Part shown: piece after piece, positions 53,825 to 62,177 of the stretch
Numbering within the stretch: the stretch's first letter is position 1
Layout of the letters: each line of letters begins with the position of its first letter
Source of the DNA: Ignavibacteriota bacterium
Lineage (GTDB): Bacteria > Bacteroidota > Ignavibacteria > UBA10030 > SZUA-254
Direction of reading: 5' to 3'
NCBI GenBank assembly: GCA_016212665.1
Contig: JACREZ010000023.1
Span: forward strand, 1 to 64,000
DNA: 64,000 nucleotides
Notes under the pieces: model-generated
Seen by the model: the letters and a program-made list of their open reading frames with translations, nothing else
What the model was told of the DNA's origin: nothing
Database searches by the model: none
Translations under genes and position numbers: made by a program

Positions 53825-55303
53825 ATGCAAACTGTAAAAAACTACATTAACGGCAAATGGATTGAATCAACAAGCGGTAAAACCGTTCCGAATGTCAATC
53901 CGGCAAACACGAACGAAATACTTTGTAATACTCCTCTTTCTACTCGCGAAGAAGCGAAGGCGGCTATAGCGGCGGCGAAGGAAGCATTCCCGAAATGGAA
54001 AGCGACTCCCGCGCCGGTGCGAGGAAAGTTAATGTTCAAAGCAATGAATCTAATGCAGGAACAACTCGATGATGTTGCTACAGCATTGACGAAAGAAGAA
54101 GGAAAAATTCTCCGCGAAGCAAAAGGAGAAATTCAACGCGCGCTCAATATTATGGAGTTTACAGCCGGACATGGAAGACGATTGAATGGAGAGACGATTC
54201 CATCAGAGTTACCCAACACGTTTATCTATACAATTCGTCAGCCGATTGGTGTCGTTGGACTTGTCACGCCGTGGAATTTTCCTGTCGCCATTCCGATCTG
54301 GAAAATCGCGCCTGCGTTAGTTGCAGGAAACACCGTCGTTTTCAAACCTGCAACACTCACCCCACTTACTGCCGTGAAGATTTGTGAGATATTTGAAAAA
54401 ACCGGATTTCCTCCTGGAGTTCTCAACATGGTCATCGGCGGCGGCGGAACGGTCGGAGATGAAATTGTCAATCATCCCGATGTGCATGGAATTTCGTTCA
54501 CCGGCTCGAATGATGTCGGTTGTGCTTTATACTCACAGGCATCTCGTCGCGGCGTTCGTGTGCAATGTGAAATGGGTGGAAAGAATCCGCTTGTCATTAT
54601 GAGCGATGCAGATTTGCCGCTCGCTGTAGAAGGCGCTGTACTTGGCGCGTTTGGTTCAACGGGACAACGATGTACAGCGGCAAGCCGCGTGATTGTGGAA
54701 GAATCAATTGTTGAAAAGTTTACGGAAATGCTGCTGGCACGGTTAGAAAAATTCAAAGTCGGAGATGGAATGGATTCGACAGTTGATATGGGTCCATCGG
54801 TTGATGAAGGACAAATGAATACGGTTCTCAGTTACATCGAAATCGGTAAATCGGAAGGCGCGAAAATGCTCAAAGGAGGTAAGCGATTAACCGACGGAGC
54901 GTTCGGCAAGGGATTTTTTGTTGAGCCGACAATTTTTAGTAATGTTACTCCCGATATGAGAATCGCACAAGAAGAAATTTTCGGTCCCGTACTTTCCATC
55001 ATCAAAGCAAAAGATTTTGATGAAGCGCTTCACATTGCTAACAACGTGAAGTTCGGACTTTCCGCCTCTCTCTATTCAAATGATAATTCCAAAATCATGC
55101 GTTTTGTCGAACACTCTGAAGTCGGAAAAGTACACATCAATTCCTCAACCATCGGCGGCGAAGCGCAAGCGCCGTTCGGCGGAACGAAAGCCACCGGCAT
55201 CGGTCCCCGCGAGTGCGGAACGGAAGTCTTCAACTTCTACACAGAAGTGAAAACCGTGTATAATGATTTTACGGGGAAGAAGAGAGAGTCGAATATTTAC
55301 TGA
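53825..55303 (+). CDS. NAD(P)-dependent aldehyde dehydrogenase
   Basis: 492 aa. Catalytic Cys in GSTGQRCTAASR and general-base Glu in QCEMGGKNP are present; Gly-rich turn FTGSNDVG; Asn in VVTPWNF-type motif LVTPWNFPV. The Glu implies a hydrolytic enzyme, unlike CoA-acylating methylmalonate-semialdehyde dehydrogenases, which lack it. In context it could oxidise malonate semialdehyde, but related enzymes act on 2,5-dioxopentanoate, so the substrate is open. Confidence 0.85.
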   Translation: MQTVKNYINGKWIESTSGKTVPNVNPANTNEILCNTPLSTREEAKAAIAAAKEAFPKWKATPAPVRGKLMFKAMNLMQEQLDDVATALTKEEGKILREAKGEIQRALNIMEFTAGHGRRLNGETIPSELPNTFIYTIRQPIGVVGLVTPWNFPVAIPIWKIAPALVAGNTVVFKPATLTPLTAVKICEIFEKTGFPPGVLNMVIGGGGTVGDEIVNHPDVHGISFTGSNDVGCALYSQASRRGVRVQCEMGGKNPLVIMSDADLPLAVEGAVLGAFGSTGQRCTAASRVIVEESIVEKFTEMLLARLEKFKVGDGMDSTVDMGPSVDEGQMNTVLSYIEIGKSEGAKMLKGGKRLTDGAFGKGFFVEPTIFSNVTPDMRIAQEEIFGPVLSIIKAKDFDEALHIANNVKFGLSASLYSNDNSKIMRFVEHSEVGKVHINSSTIGGEAQAPFGGTKATGIGPRECGTEVFNFYTEVKTVYNDFTGKKRESNIY

Positions 55304-55325
55304 TGAATGGAGTTTCGAGTTTTGG

Positions 55326-55800
55326 GTTTTGAGTTTTGTGAAATATACTATGGAAATGCAGGGATATAAGAAATTGCAGATTTATCAAATGGCTCATCAA
55401 CTTGCTGTGAGGGTTCACACTATGAGTCTATCGCTACCTTCTTTTGAACGATATGAGGAAGGAAGTCAAGTGCGTCGCTCCTCCAAATCTGTTTCATCAA
55501 ATATTGTAGAGGGACATGCCCTGAGAAAGTATAAGAACGAATTTCTTCATTATCTTTTTCGAGCGTATGGTTCGTGCGAAGAAACGATAGAACATCTTGA
55601 ACTTCTTTTTGATACCAAGTCGTTGAAAGACGAACAAGTATTTAAGGGACTTCATCTTGAGTACAATAATCTTTGTGGAAAGATTCTTAGATTTATTCAA
55701 ATAGTTGAAAAAGAATTTGACACACCACAATTTTTGAAAGAGCCGTTGGTTGAATATTACGTTAGCGCGTCTGAAAATCATGTAGAACAAAACTCAAAAC
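55326..55800. mobile_element. Four-helix-bundle cassette with 14-bp inverted ends
   Basis: GTTTTGAGTTTTGT (55326-55339) and ACAAAACTCAAAAC (55787-55800) are perfect inverted repeats around copy 2 of the IVS-type gene. Outside them more such words follow (GAGTTTCGAGTTTTGGG; CACGAAACCCAAAACAC). The right arm encodes the protein tail EQNSKHETQN. No transposase is seen. Confidence 0.55.
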
Positions 55801-55841
55801 ACGAAACCCAAAACACTTCATCACATACTTTCAATTCTTGA
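55350..55841 (+). CDS. Four-helix-bundle protein (23S rRNA IVS-protein family), copy 2
   Basis: About 163 aa; the ATG at 55350 fits the family start (MEMQGYKKLQIYQMAHQLAVRVHTM), and the longer frame from 55263 reads the repeat arm and the preceding gene. Core motifs: PSFERYEEGSQVRRSSKSVSSNIVEGHALRK and FLHYLFRAYGSCEETIEHLELL. The ~20-residue tail is repeat-encoded. Unlike copy 1, it keeps the NIVEG(H/Y)-type motif closely. Molecular role unknown. Confidence 0.85.
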   Translation: MEMQGYKKLQIYQMAHQLAVRVHTMSLSLPSFERYEEGSQVRRSSKSVSSNIVEGHALRKYKNEFLHYLFRAYGSCEETIEHLELLFDTKSLKDEQVFKGLHLEYNNLCGKILRFIQIVEKEFDTPQFLKEPLVEYYVSASENHVEQNSKHETQNTSSHTFNS

Positions 55842-55847
55842 TCAACG

Positions 55848-57203
55848 ATGAATAACACAGTACCTAAACTATCTCCGAAACAATACGAAGAGAATTTCTC
55901 AGAACTTCATCCCGCGTTCACGCAGAATCAGGCAGTGGCGGAAGCGAACCGATGTTTGTATTGCTATGACTCGCCGTGCATGAAAGCATGTCCCACACAC
56001 ATTGACATTTCAACATTCATCAAAAAGATTGCAACAGGAAATGTCAAAGGTTCGGCAAAGACAATTCTTGAATCGAACTGGCTTGCCTTGACCTGCGCGA
56101 AAGCGTGTCCTGTTTCGGAGTTGTGTGAAGGTGCGTGCGTTTATAACGAACGTGGAGAGAAGCCGATTGAAATCGGTCGTTTGCAACGCTATGCAATGGA
56201 TAAATATTTTGAAATGGGAATGCCATCGTTGTTCAGACCCAAGCAGAAGAATGGAAAATCTGTCGGCGTGATTGGCGCGGGACCTGCCGGACTTGCATGT
56301 GCGGCAGAACTTGCATTGCTTGGTTACGATGTAACTATCTATGAAGGAAAAGAGCAGGCAGGCGGACTGAGTAATTTTGGAATCGCTCCGTACAAGATGA
56401 AGTTTCAGGACAGCCTGAATGAAATCAAACTGATTGAAAGTTTCGGCGTGAAAATTCAAACAGGAGTTTGGATAGGAAAAGATATGACGTTTGGTGAACT
56501 TGAGCAGAAACATGACGCGTTGTTCCTTGGAATGGGACTTGGGCTGGCAACCAAACTAAATATTCCGGGAGAAGACTTGAACGGCGTTGTTGATGCGAAT
56601 GAGTTTATCGAAAAAGTAACTCGCCGGGAATGGCATGCAGTTGATGTCGGGAAAAAAGTGGTTGTCATCGGCGGCGGGAACACAGCAATTGATGCGGCGA
56701 CGGAAGCAAAGCGTCTCGGCGCGAAACGGGTAACAATTCTCTATCGTCGCGGAGTCGAAGATATGCCTGCGTACAAATTCGAGCAGGAACTTGCAAAACT
56801 TGATGATGTTATCTTTCATTTTTTGGCGGCGCCGAAACGAATACTTGGCAACGCTTCCGTTGAGTCAGTAGAATGTTTGAGAATGAAACTCGGCAAACGC
56901 GAAAAAGGCGGAAAGAGAAAAGTTCAACAAATCGGCGGTTCTGAGTTTCAGTTGAAAGCGGACATGGTGATTAAAGCCGTCGGACAGAGTGTGAATATCA
57001 GTCACCTATTTAAAATAGCCGATTTGAAGACGCAAGATGGAAATGTCTGGGTCAACCCGAAGAACATGCAGACATCGAATCCGAAATATTTTGCTGGCGG
57101 CGATTGCATCAATGGCGGGAAAGAAGTTGTGAATGCGGCCGCTGATGGAAAGAAGGCGGCACATGGAATTGATACAATGCTCTTGAAAAAATCTGCAAAG
57201 TAG
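55848..57203 (+). CDS. preT: PreT-like NAD-dependent dihydropyrimidine dehydrogenase subunit
   Basis: 451 aa. N-terminal Cys-rich region CLYCYDSPCMKACPTHIDI and CAKACPVSELCEGACV (two 4Fe-4S sites), FAD-binding GVIGAGPAGLACAAEL, NAD-binding VVVIGGGNTAIDAATEAKRLGA, and C-terminal YFAGGDCINGGKEVVNAAADGK. This is the GltD-like subunit that feeds electrons to PreA (58131). Start has only ~7 bp after the IVS copy 2 stop. Confidence 0.88.
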   Translation: MNNTVPKLSPKQYEENFSELHPAFTQNQAVAEANRCLYCYDSPCMKACPTHIDISTFIKKIATGNVKGSAKTILESNWLALTCAKACPVSELCEGACVYNERGEKPIEIGRLQRYAMDKYFEMGMPSLFRPKQKNGKSVGVIGAGPAGLACAAELALLGYDVTIYEGKEQAGGLSNFGIAPYKMKFQDSLNEIKLIESFGVKIQTGVWIGKDMTFGELEQKHDALFLGMGLGLATKLNIPGEDLNGVVDANEFIEKVTRREWHAVDVGKKVVVIGGGNTAIDAATEAKRLGAKRVTILYRRGVEDMPAYKFEQELAKLDDVIFHFLAAPKRILGNASVESVECLRMKLGKREKGGKRKVQQIGGSEFQLKADMVIKAVGQSVNISHLFKIADLKTQDGNVWVNPKNMQTSNPKYFAGGDCINGGKEVVNAAADGKKAAHGIDTMLLKKSAK

Positions 57204-57204
57204 C

Positions 57205-57468
57205 ATGAGCCCGAAATTCTCTCCTCATGCAGAGTACGAATTAGGCGCACGAGATATTGATAGAAAAGTTGTTTTAGAAACATACGAAAACCCGGATTCC
57301 AAAGTAAAGGGAAAGGGAAGCCGGGAAATTTATCAAAAGGTATATCACGATCCTTTGTTCGATAAACCAATGCTTTGTAGAGTCGTGATTGAAGATAAGG
57401 CTGGAATACCTTACATTGTAACCGTCTATAAGACGTCTCAAATGAAAAAATATTTATCAAGGAACTAA
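57205..57468 (+). CDS. DUF4258-like putative toxin
   Basis: 87 aa. Starts 1 bp after the PreT stop. FSPHAEYELGARDIDRKVVLETYENPDSKVKGKGSREIYQKVY followed by LCRVVIEDKAGIPYIVTVYKTSQMKKYL is the DUF4258/PBECR-like pattern. It is followed 3 bp later by a DUF2283 gene, mirroring 48879/48637 on the opposite strand. Confidence 0.75.
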   Translation: MSPKFSPHAEYELGARDIDRKVVLETYENPDSKVKGKGSREIYQKVYHDPLFDKPMLCRVVIEDKAGIPYIVTVYKTSQMKKYLSRN

Positions 57469-57471
57469 ACA

Positions 57472-57681
57472 ATGAAAATAATTTATGACCCCGATACAGA
57501 TATTATGAATGTTATCTTCAAAGATGATAAAATCAAAGAGAGTGACGAAGTAAAAGAGGGAGTTATCATTGATTATGGATTCGATGGTACAATCGTCGGT
57601 TTTGAAATTCTTGATGCGAAACGCCATATATCTCAACCCAAAATGTTTAGTTATGAACTTCGGGAAAAACAAGCCGCGTAA
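57472..57681 (+). CDS. DUF2283 protein (putative antitoxin), second copy
   Basis: 69 aa. KIIYDPDTDIMNVIFKDDKIKESDEVKEGVIIDYGFDGTIVGFEILDAKR is a complete DUF2283 domain. Partner of the DUF4258-like gene 3 bp upstream. The gap after it to 57817 holds only frame remnants. Confidence 0.82.
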   Translation: MKIIYDPDTDIMNVIFKDDKIKESDEVKEGVIIDYGFDGTIVGFEILDAKRHISQPKMFSYELREKQAA

Positions 57682-57817
57682 ATCTATTAAGAGAATAGAA
57701 AACAAGAATCACTCGATTTCCACAATAGTTGAGATGGAAAAGATGAGAAGTAGAATAGATTCGTATATTGTTAAGAAACCAAAATCATAATCATTCAGTA
57801 ACAGATAAGGAATACGT

Positions 57818-58063
57818 ATGGAAGAACAAGTGAAACAATGGACAAAAGACCAACAACGTGTATTGATGGAATCATTTCGAAAGAATAAGACTCCTTTCTG
57901 CCCAACCGATAAAGCGGAACTTCAGTTATCATTTCGCGGGAAACCAAAGGGGAAACATCTTCAAGAGGTACATTATCTCTGTGGAACGTGCAATACTTCG
58001 TTTGATTTTCAACCGACCGGCGAAGATATGAAGTGGCGAAGAATGAATGGTCCAAAAAAGTAG
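57818..58063 (+). CDS. Small protein with possible zinc-ribbon Cys
   Basis: 81 aa, basic. Cys residues FCP near residue 28 and YLCGTCN near 54-57 could form half of a zinc ribbon. I do not recognise a family. It lies directly before preA. Confidence 0.5.
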   Translation: MEEQVKQWTKDQQRVLMESFRKNKTPFCPTDKAELQLSFRGKPKGKHLQEVHYLCGTCNTSFDFQPTGEDMKWRRMNGPKK

Positions 58064-58130
58064 CAACAGTGTTTCTTTGAATCATAAATCCTTCATCTTG
58101 AATCCTGAAACAAGTATCAAGTAAAAACTT

Positions 58131-59441
58131 ATGGTCAATCTCTCAATCAATTGTGCAGGAATAAAATCACCGAATCCGTTCTGGCTTGCCTCTGCGCCGC
58201 CGACGAACTCCGGCTATCAGGTGCAGAAAGCATTTGAAGCAGGATGGGGCGGCGCGGTTTGGAAAACAATCGGCGAGCCTGTGATGAACGTGTTCAATCG
58301 CTACGGCGCGATTGATTACAACGGGCAGAAAATTTTCGCACTCAATAATATTGAACTCATTAGCGATAGAAATATCGAAACAAACCTGAAAGAAATTACC
58401 GAGACGAAAAGGAATTGGCCCGACAGAGCCGTCGTAGTTTCACTCATGGTTGAATCGAAGCGGGAGACATGGCACGACATCGTGAAACGAACGATTGATA
58501 CCGGTGCAGACGGCATTGAACTGAATTACGGTTGTCCGCACGGAATGAGCGAGCGCGGAATGGGTGCGGCAGTCGGACAGGTACCTGAATATTGCGCGAT
58601 GATTACAGAGTGGGTGACTGAAGTTTCGACGATTCCGGTGTTAGTAAAACTGACTCCGAATATTTCTGACATTCGTTTTCCCGCGCGTGCGGCGAAGAAA
58701 GGAAAGGCGCACGGAGTTTCGCTCATCAACACTATTAACAGTATCATGGGAGTGAATCTCGATACGCTTGAAATTACTCCATCGGTAAATGGGAAGGGAA
58801 CGCACGGCGGACTGGCGGGTCCTGCTGTGAAACCGATTGCGCTCAACATGGTTTCACAAGTAGCAATTGACCCGGAAGTGAATCTCCCGATTTCCGGCAT
58901 CGGCGGAATTACGACATGGCGCGATGCGGCTGAGTTTATTCTTCTCGGTGCAACGAGTGTTCAGATTTGCACCGCGGCGATGCACTACGGTTTCCGCATC
59001 ATTAATGATTTAACGGAAGGACTTGCAAACTGGATGGAAGAAAAAGGCTTCAGCACGATTGAAGATTTCCGGGGCAAGTCGCTTTCGTGCATTACTGATT
59101 TTGGTAATCTCAATCTTCTTGCAAAAACCGTCGCACAGATTGACGACAAGAAATGTATTCAATGCAACTTGTGTTACATCGCCTGTGAAGATACGGCGCA
59201 CCAATGCATTGACATGATTCCGCACAACGGCAAGCAACAGCCGAAGATTCGTCAGCAGGATTGTGTCGGGTGCGCGCTCTGCTTCCTCGTTTGCCCTGTT
59301 GATAAATGTATCTCGATGGTTCGAAAAGATGATGGCAAGGAAGCAATCACCTGGAACGAGCTGGTTCAACAACTTCCCCAGCCGATGACGTGGGAAGCAT
59401 TAAGACAATTTCAAGCGAAACATGGGATTGAAATTCACTAA
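58131..59441 (+). CDS. preA: PreA-like dihydropyrimidine dehydrogenase subunit
   Basis: 436 aa. FMN-binding TIM barrel with ELNYGCPHGMSERGMGAAVGQ, KLTPNISDI and GIGGITTWRDAAEFILLGATSVQICTA, then two 4Fe-4S motifs, CIQCNLCYIACEDTAHQC and CVGCALCFLVCPVDKC. Reduces uracil/thymine with PreT. Mammalian DPD has a catalytic Cys in the loop GMGLACGQ (Cys671, recalled); here the loop is GMGAAVGQ, so that Cys is Val. Whether bacterial PreA proteins normally differ here needs an alignment. Confidence 0.9.
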   Translation: MVNLSINCAGIKSPNPFWLASAPPTNSGYQVQKAFEAGWGGAVWKTIGEPVMNVFNRYGAIDYNGQKIFALNNIELISDRNIETNLKEITETKRNWPDRAVVVSLMVESKRETWHDIVKRTIDTGADGIELNYGCPHGMSERGMGAAVGQVPEYCAMITEWVTEVSTIPVLVKLTPNISDIRFPARAAKKGKAHGVSLINTINSIMGVNLDTLEITPSVNGKGTHGGLAGPAVKPIALNMVSQVAIDPEVNLPISGIGGITTWRDAAEFILLGATSVQICTAAMHYGFRIINDLTEGLANWMEEKGFSTIEDFRGKSLSCITDFGNLNLLAKTVAQIDDKKCIQCNLCYIACEDTAHQCIDMIPHNGKQQPKIRQQDCVGCALCFLVCPVDKCISMVRKDDGKEAITWNELVQQLPQPMTWEALRQFQAKHGIEIH

Positions 59442-59489
59442 TCAATTCAAAAATAAAAAATACAAAAGGAAAAAATATAAACGTCCACA

Positions 59490-59727
59490 TTGCATAGTTC
59501 AGGTCGCACATCGAAGAGTAAACCGCGCGCGTTTTTCATCCATTGGAATAAAGAAGAATTGTCTGCAAAGGTTCAACTTCTCCGTTCGCTTGGGTTCGTT
59601 GTTGCATCGGAACATGAAGATGACGCGAGGCGCAAAAAAAGTTGCCAGGGTGAAACTAAATATCCCTTCCGGCGTGTTCACTACCGAAGATAAATTACAA
59701 AGTGTTTTATCATCATTAATTAACTAA
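59490..59727 (+). pseudogene. Frameshifted, shortened response-regulator-like gene
   Basis: From a TTG at 59490 the frame reads PRAFFIHWNKEELSAKVQLLRSLGF and VVASEHEDDARRKK, then passes an A7 run at 59634-59640 and goes off frame. Removing one A restores a frame that continues to 59727 as KVARVKLNIPSGVFTTEDKLQSVLSSLIN. The two halves look like the start and end of a receiver-like FFIHWN-type protein whose middle is missing. Either a genuine pseudogene or a homopolymer error plus an internal deletion. Confidence 0.5.
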
Positions 59728-59758
59728 CTGTTCTTAACAAATAATAAAGGAAAAATTT

Positions 59759-60250
59759 ATGTCAGAAAGAGAAATGTGGCTTCAGACAAGAGAGATGGAG
59801 CTTCAAACAACATTAAAAGTTCTGCGGGCTATACCTACGCATCGGCTTGAGTATAGACCGCATGAAAAATCACGTTCGGTCGGTGAACTTGCGTGGGTGT
59901 TTGCTTCCGAAGAGGGATTTCTAAATATGATTATCAATGGAAAGATTGAAATGGAGAACTTAGGCGCGCCAAAGGTTCCTGCAACCATGGACGAAATTAT
60001 CTCCGGATTGGAATCTTCCTATAAAGCAAGCAATGACCGTGTCAGGAATATGTCCGATGACGGATTCAATGCCATGATGGACTTCTTTACAGCTCCCGGA
60101 AAAATGGGAAAGATGCGTAAAGGAGACCTTCTCTGGATGATGGTGATGGACCATGTTCATCATCGCGGGCAAATGTCCGTCTATCTCCGTCTCGTCGGAG
60201 CGAAAGTTCCTTCGATTTACGGACCGACCGCAGACGAACCCTGGATGTAG
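59759..60250 (+). CDS. DinB-family protein
   Basis: 163 aa, four-helix bundle. RSVGELAWVFASEEGFL and MVMDHVHHRGQMSVYLRLVGAKVPSIYGPTADEPW supply the three-His metal site typical of DinB/YfiT proteins. Function in this group is varied (thiol-dependent transferases or metal binding); not assigned. Confidence 0.88.
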   Translation: MSEREMWLQTREMELQTTLKVLRAIPTHRLEYRPHEKSRSVGELAWVFASEEGFLNMIINGKIEMENLGAPKVPATMDEIISGLESSYKASNDRVRNMSDDGFNAMMDFFTAPGKMGKMRKGDLLWMMVMDHVHHRGQMSVYLRLVGAKVPSIYGPTADEPWM

Positions 60251-60269
60251 TAAACCAATTTCCATCAGG

Positions 60270-60611
60270 TTGAATATCATCTATACAATTGATATTGCTC
60301 ATCCTCCGCTTTCGAGTGATGAAGCAGAACATGTACTTTCTTCATCGCTGAGAAAAGTTCAATCTTCCTCACACTTCCGTGTCCTGAAAATTATTCATGG
60401 ATACGGAAGCGGGGGAAGAGGCGGAACATTGAAAACAGTTGTGCAAAACTGGATTCATGGTAACCGCGGTCGAATGAAACTTTCAATTGACGGAATGAAT
60501 ATTCATCCATTTGATGCAAGCGTACAACGACTCTGCGCTGAATGTCATCTCACTGCCTCAAATGATTTGGGCGAACCCAATAAGGGAATTACCATTGTGT
60601 GGATTAAATAA
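60270..60611 (+). CDS. Smr-domain-like protein
   Basis: About 113 aa from a TTG at 60270; no good ATG lies close, and an in-frame ATG at 60153 lies inside the DinB gene. IYTIDIAHPPLSSDEAEHVLSSSLRKVQ followed by VLKIIHGYGSGGRGGTLKTVVQNWI gives the Smr hallmark (HGxGxG-x-L). Smr domains nick DNA or bind RNA. The C-terminal part (CAECHLTASNDLGEPNKGITIVWIK) fits a single-domain Smr protein. Confidence 0.65.
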   Translation: MNIIYTIDIAHPPLSSDEAEHVLSSSLRKVQSSSHFRVLKIIHGYGSGGRGGTLKTVVQNWIHGNRGRMKLSIDGMNIHPFDASVQRLCAECHLTASNDLGEPNKGITIVWIK

Positions 60612-60732
60612 CAGTTTCCGGTTTTCCTGCCTACGGCTCGAAGAGTCTTCGGTCAGATAATGGAATCATGAAACAGAAAAACCTTTTTATCAAATAATAA
60701 AAACAACAAACAAAACTAAGTAAGGTCAAGGT

Positions 60733-62118
60733 ATGTCAACACTCATTCGTAACGGACGCATCATAACTGCCGAGCAGGATTACACGGCGGATGTTCTTAT
60801 CGAAAAAGAAACTATCACTGCCATCGGCTCAAATCTCCAAATGAAAGCCGACACGGTCATTGATGCAAGCGGGAAGTACGTCATTCCCGGCGGGATTGAT
60901 GTTCACACGCACATGGATATGCCGTTCGGCGGAACGACTTCGAGCGATGATTTTGAAACCGGCACACGTGCCGCGGCATTTGGCGGAACGACATGCCTGA
61001 TTGATTTTGCCATTCAAACAAAAGGGCAAAAAATCCGCGAAGCGCTCGACATTTGGTGGAAGAAAGGAGAAATCTCGACAATTGATTTCAGTCTCCATAT
61101 GATTGTTACTGATTTACCCGAAGCGCATCTCGAAGACATGAACGAGATGGTGCGGGAAGGAGTGACGAGTTTCAAACTCTTCATGGCGTATCCCGGTGTC
61201 TTGATGGTTGATGATGCAACGATTTTCCGCGCGATGAAAAAGACGGCGGAGAACGGTGCGCTTGTCTGTATGCACGCCGAGAATGGAAGCGTCATTGATT
61301 TGTTCGTGCAGAAAGCAATTGCTGAAGGAAAGAAAGCGCCGATTTACCACGCACTCACCCGACCAACAACTGCGGAAGGAGAAGCGGTGAACCGGGCAAT
61401 CGCTCTTGCACAAATGGCAGGCGCGCCGGTGTACATCGTTCATCTTTCTTCTGCTGATGCGCTGGAAAAAGTTGCCGAAGCGCGTGACCGCGGCATTCCC
61501 GCATTTGCGGAAACATGTCCGCAGTATCTGTTGCTTTCGATTGAAGATTTAGAGCGACCGGATTTTGAAGGTGCGAAGTATGTCTTCACACCGCCGCTAC
61601 GCGAAAAATGGCATCAGGAAAAACTCTGGGCGGGAATCAAGAAAAATACATTGCAAGTTGTTTCGACTGACCATTGTCCGTTCTGTTTCAAAGAACAGAA
61701 AGAATTAGGGCGTGATAGTTTTGCAAAAATTCCGAACGGCGGGCCCGGAGTGGAAAACAGGTTGCAACTGCTTTTCCATCACGGTGTCAATCTGGGAAGA
61801 ATTTCGGTGAATCGCTGGGTGGAAATTGTTTCGACTGCACCTGCCAAAATGTTTGGTCTCTACCCGCGCAAAGGAACGATTTCTATCGGAAGCGACGCAG
61901 ACCTCGTCATCTGGAACCCAAACACCGAGCATACAATTTCCGCGTCAACGCATCACATGCGTGTTGATTACTCTATGTTTGAAGGATTTAAAGTGAAAGG
62001 GAACGCAGAAACAATTCTTTCACGCGGAGAAGTTATTGCTGATAAAGGCAAATGGTTTGGTAAAGCCGGTCGAGGAAAGTTTATCAAACGGGATGTGTTC
62101 GCAGGAGCGTGGAAATAA
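60733..62118 (+). CDS. Dihydropyrimidinase
   Basis: 461 aa, amidohydrolase fold. Metal ligands HTHMDMPFGG (His58, His60), carboxylated Lys148 in GVTSFKLFMAYPG, later His residues in CMHAENGS and IVHLSSADAL, and Asp in STDHCPF. Hydrolyses 5,6-dihydrouracil to N-carbamoyl-beta-alanine. It completes the reductive pyrimidine route with PreT/PreA and the beta-ureidopropionase at 49343. Confidence 0.92.
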   Translation: MSTLIRNGRIITAEQDYTADVLIEKETITAIGSNLQMKADTVIDASGKYVIPGGIDVHTHMDMPFGGTTSSDDFETGTRAAAFGGTTCLIDFAIQTKGQKIREALDIWWKKGEISTIDFSLHMIVTDLPEAHLEDMNEMVREGVTSFKLFMAYPGVLMVDDATIFRAMKKTAENGALVCMHAENGSVIDLFVQKAIAEGKKAPIYHALTRPTTAEGEAVNRAIALAQMAGAPVYIVHLSSADALEKVAEARDRGIPAFAETCPQYLLLSIEDLERPDFEGAKYVFTPPLREKWHQEKLWAGIKKNTLQVVSTDHCPFCFKEQKELGRDSFAKIPNGGPGVENRLQLLFHHGVNLGRISVNRWVEIVSTAPAKMFGLYPRKGTISIGSDADLVIWNPNTEHTISASTHHMRVDYSMFEGFKVKGNAETILSRGEVIADKGKWFGKAGRGKFIKRDVFAGAWK

Positions 62119-62177
62119 AATTACTGCTTCTATTTACATGAAGATAAGTATTTTCTGGTAAATGAAGATGAGGTAGT

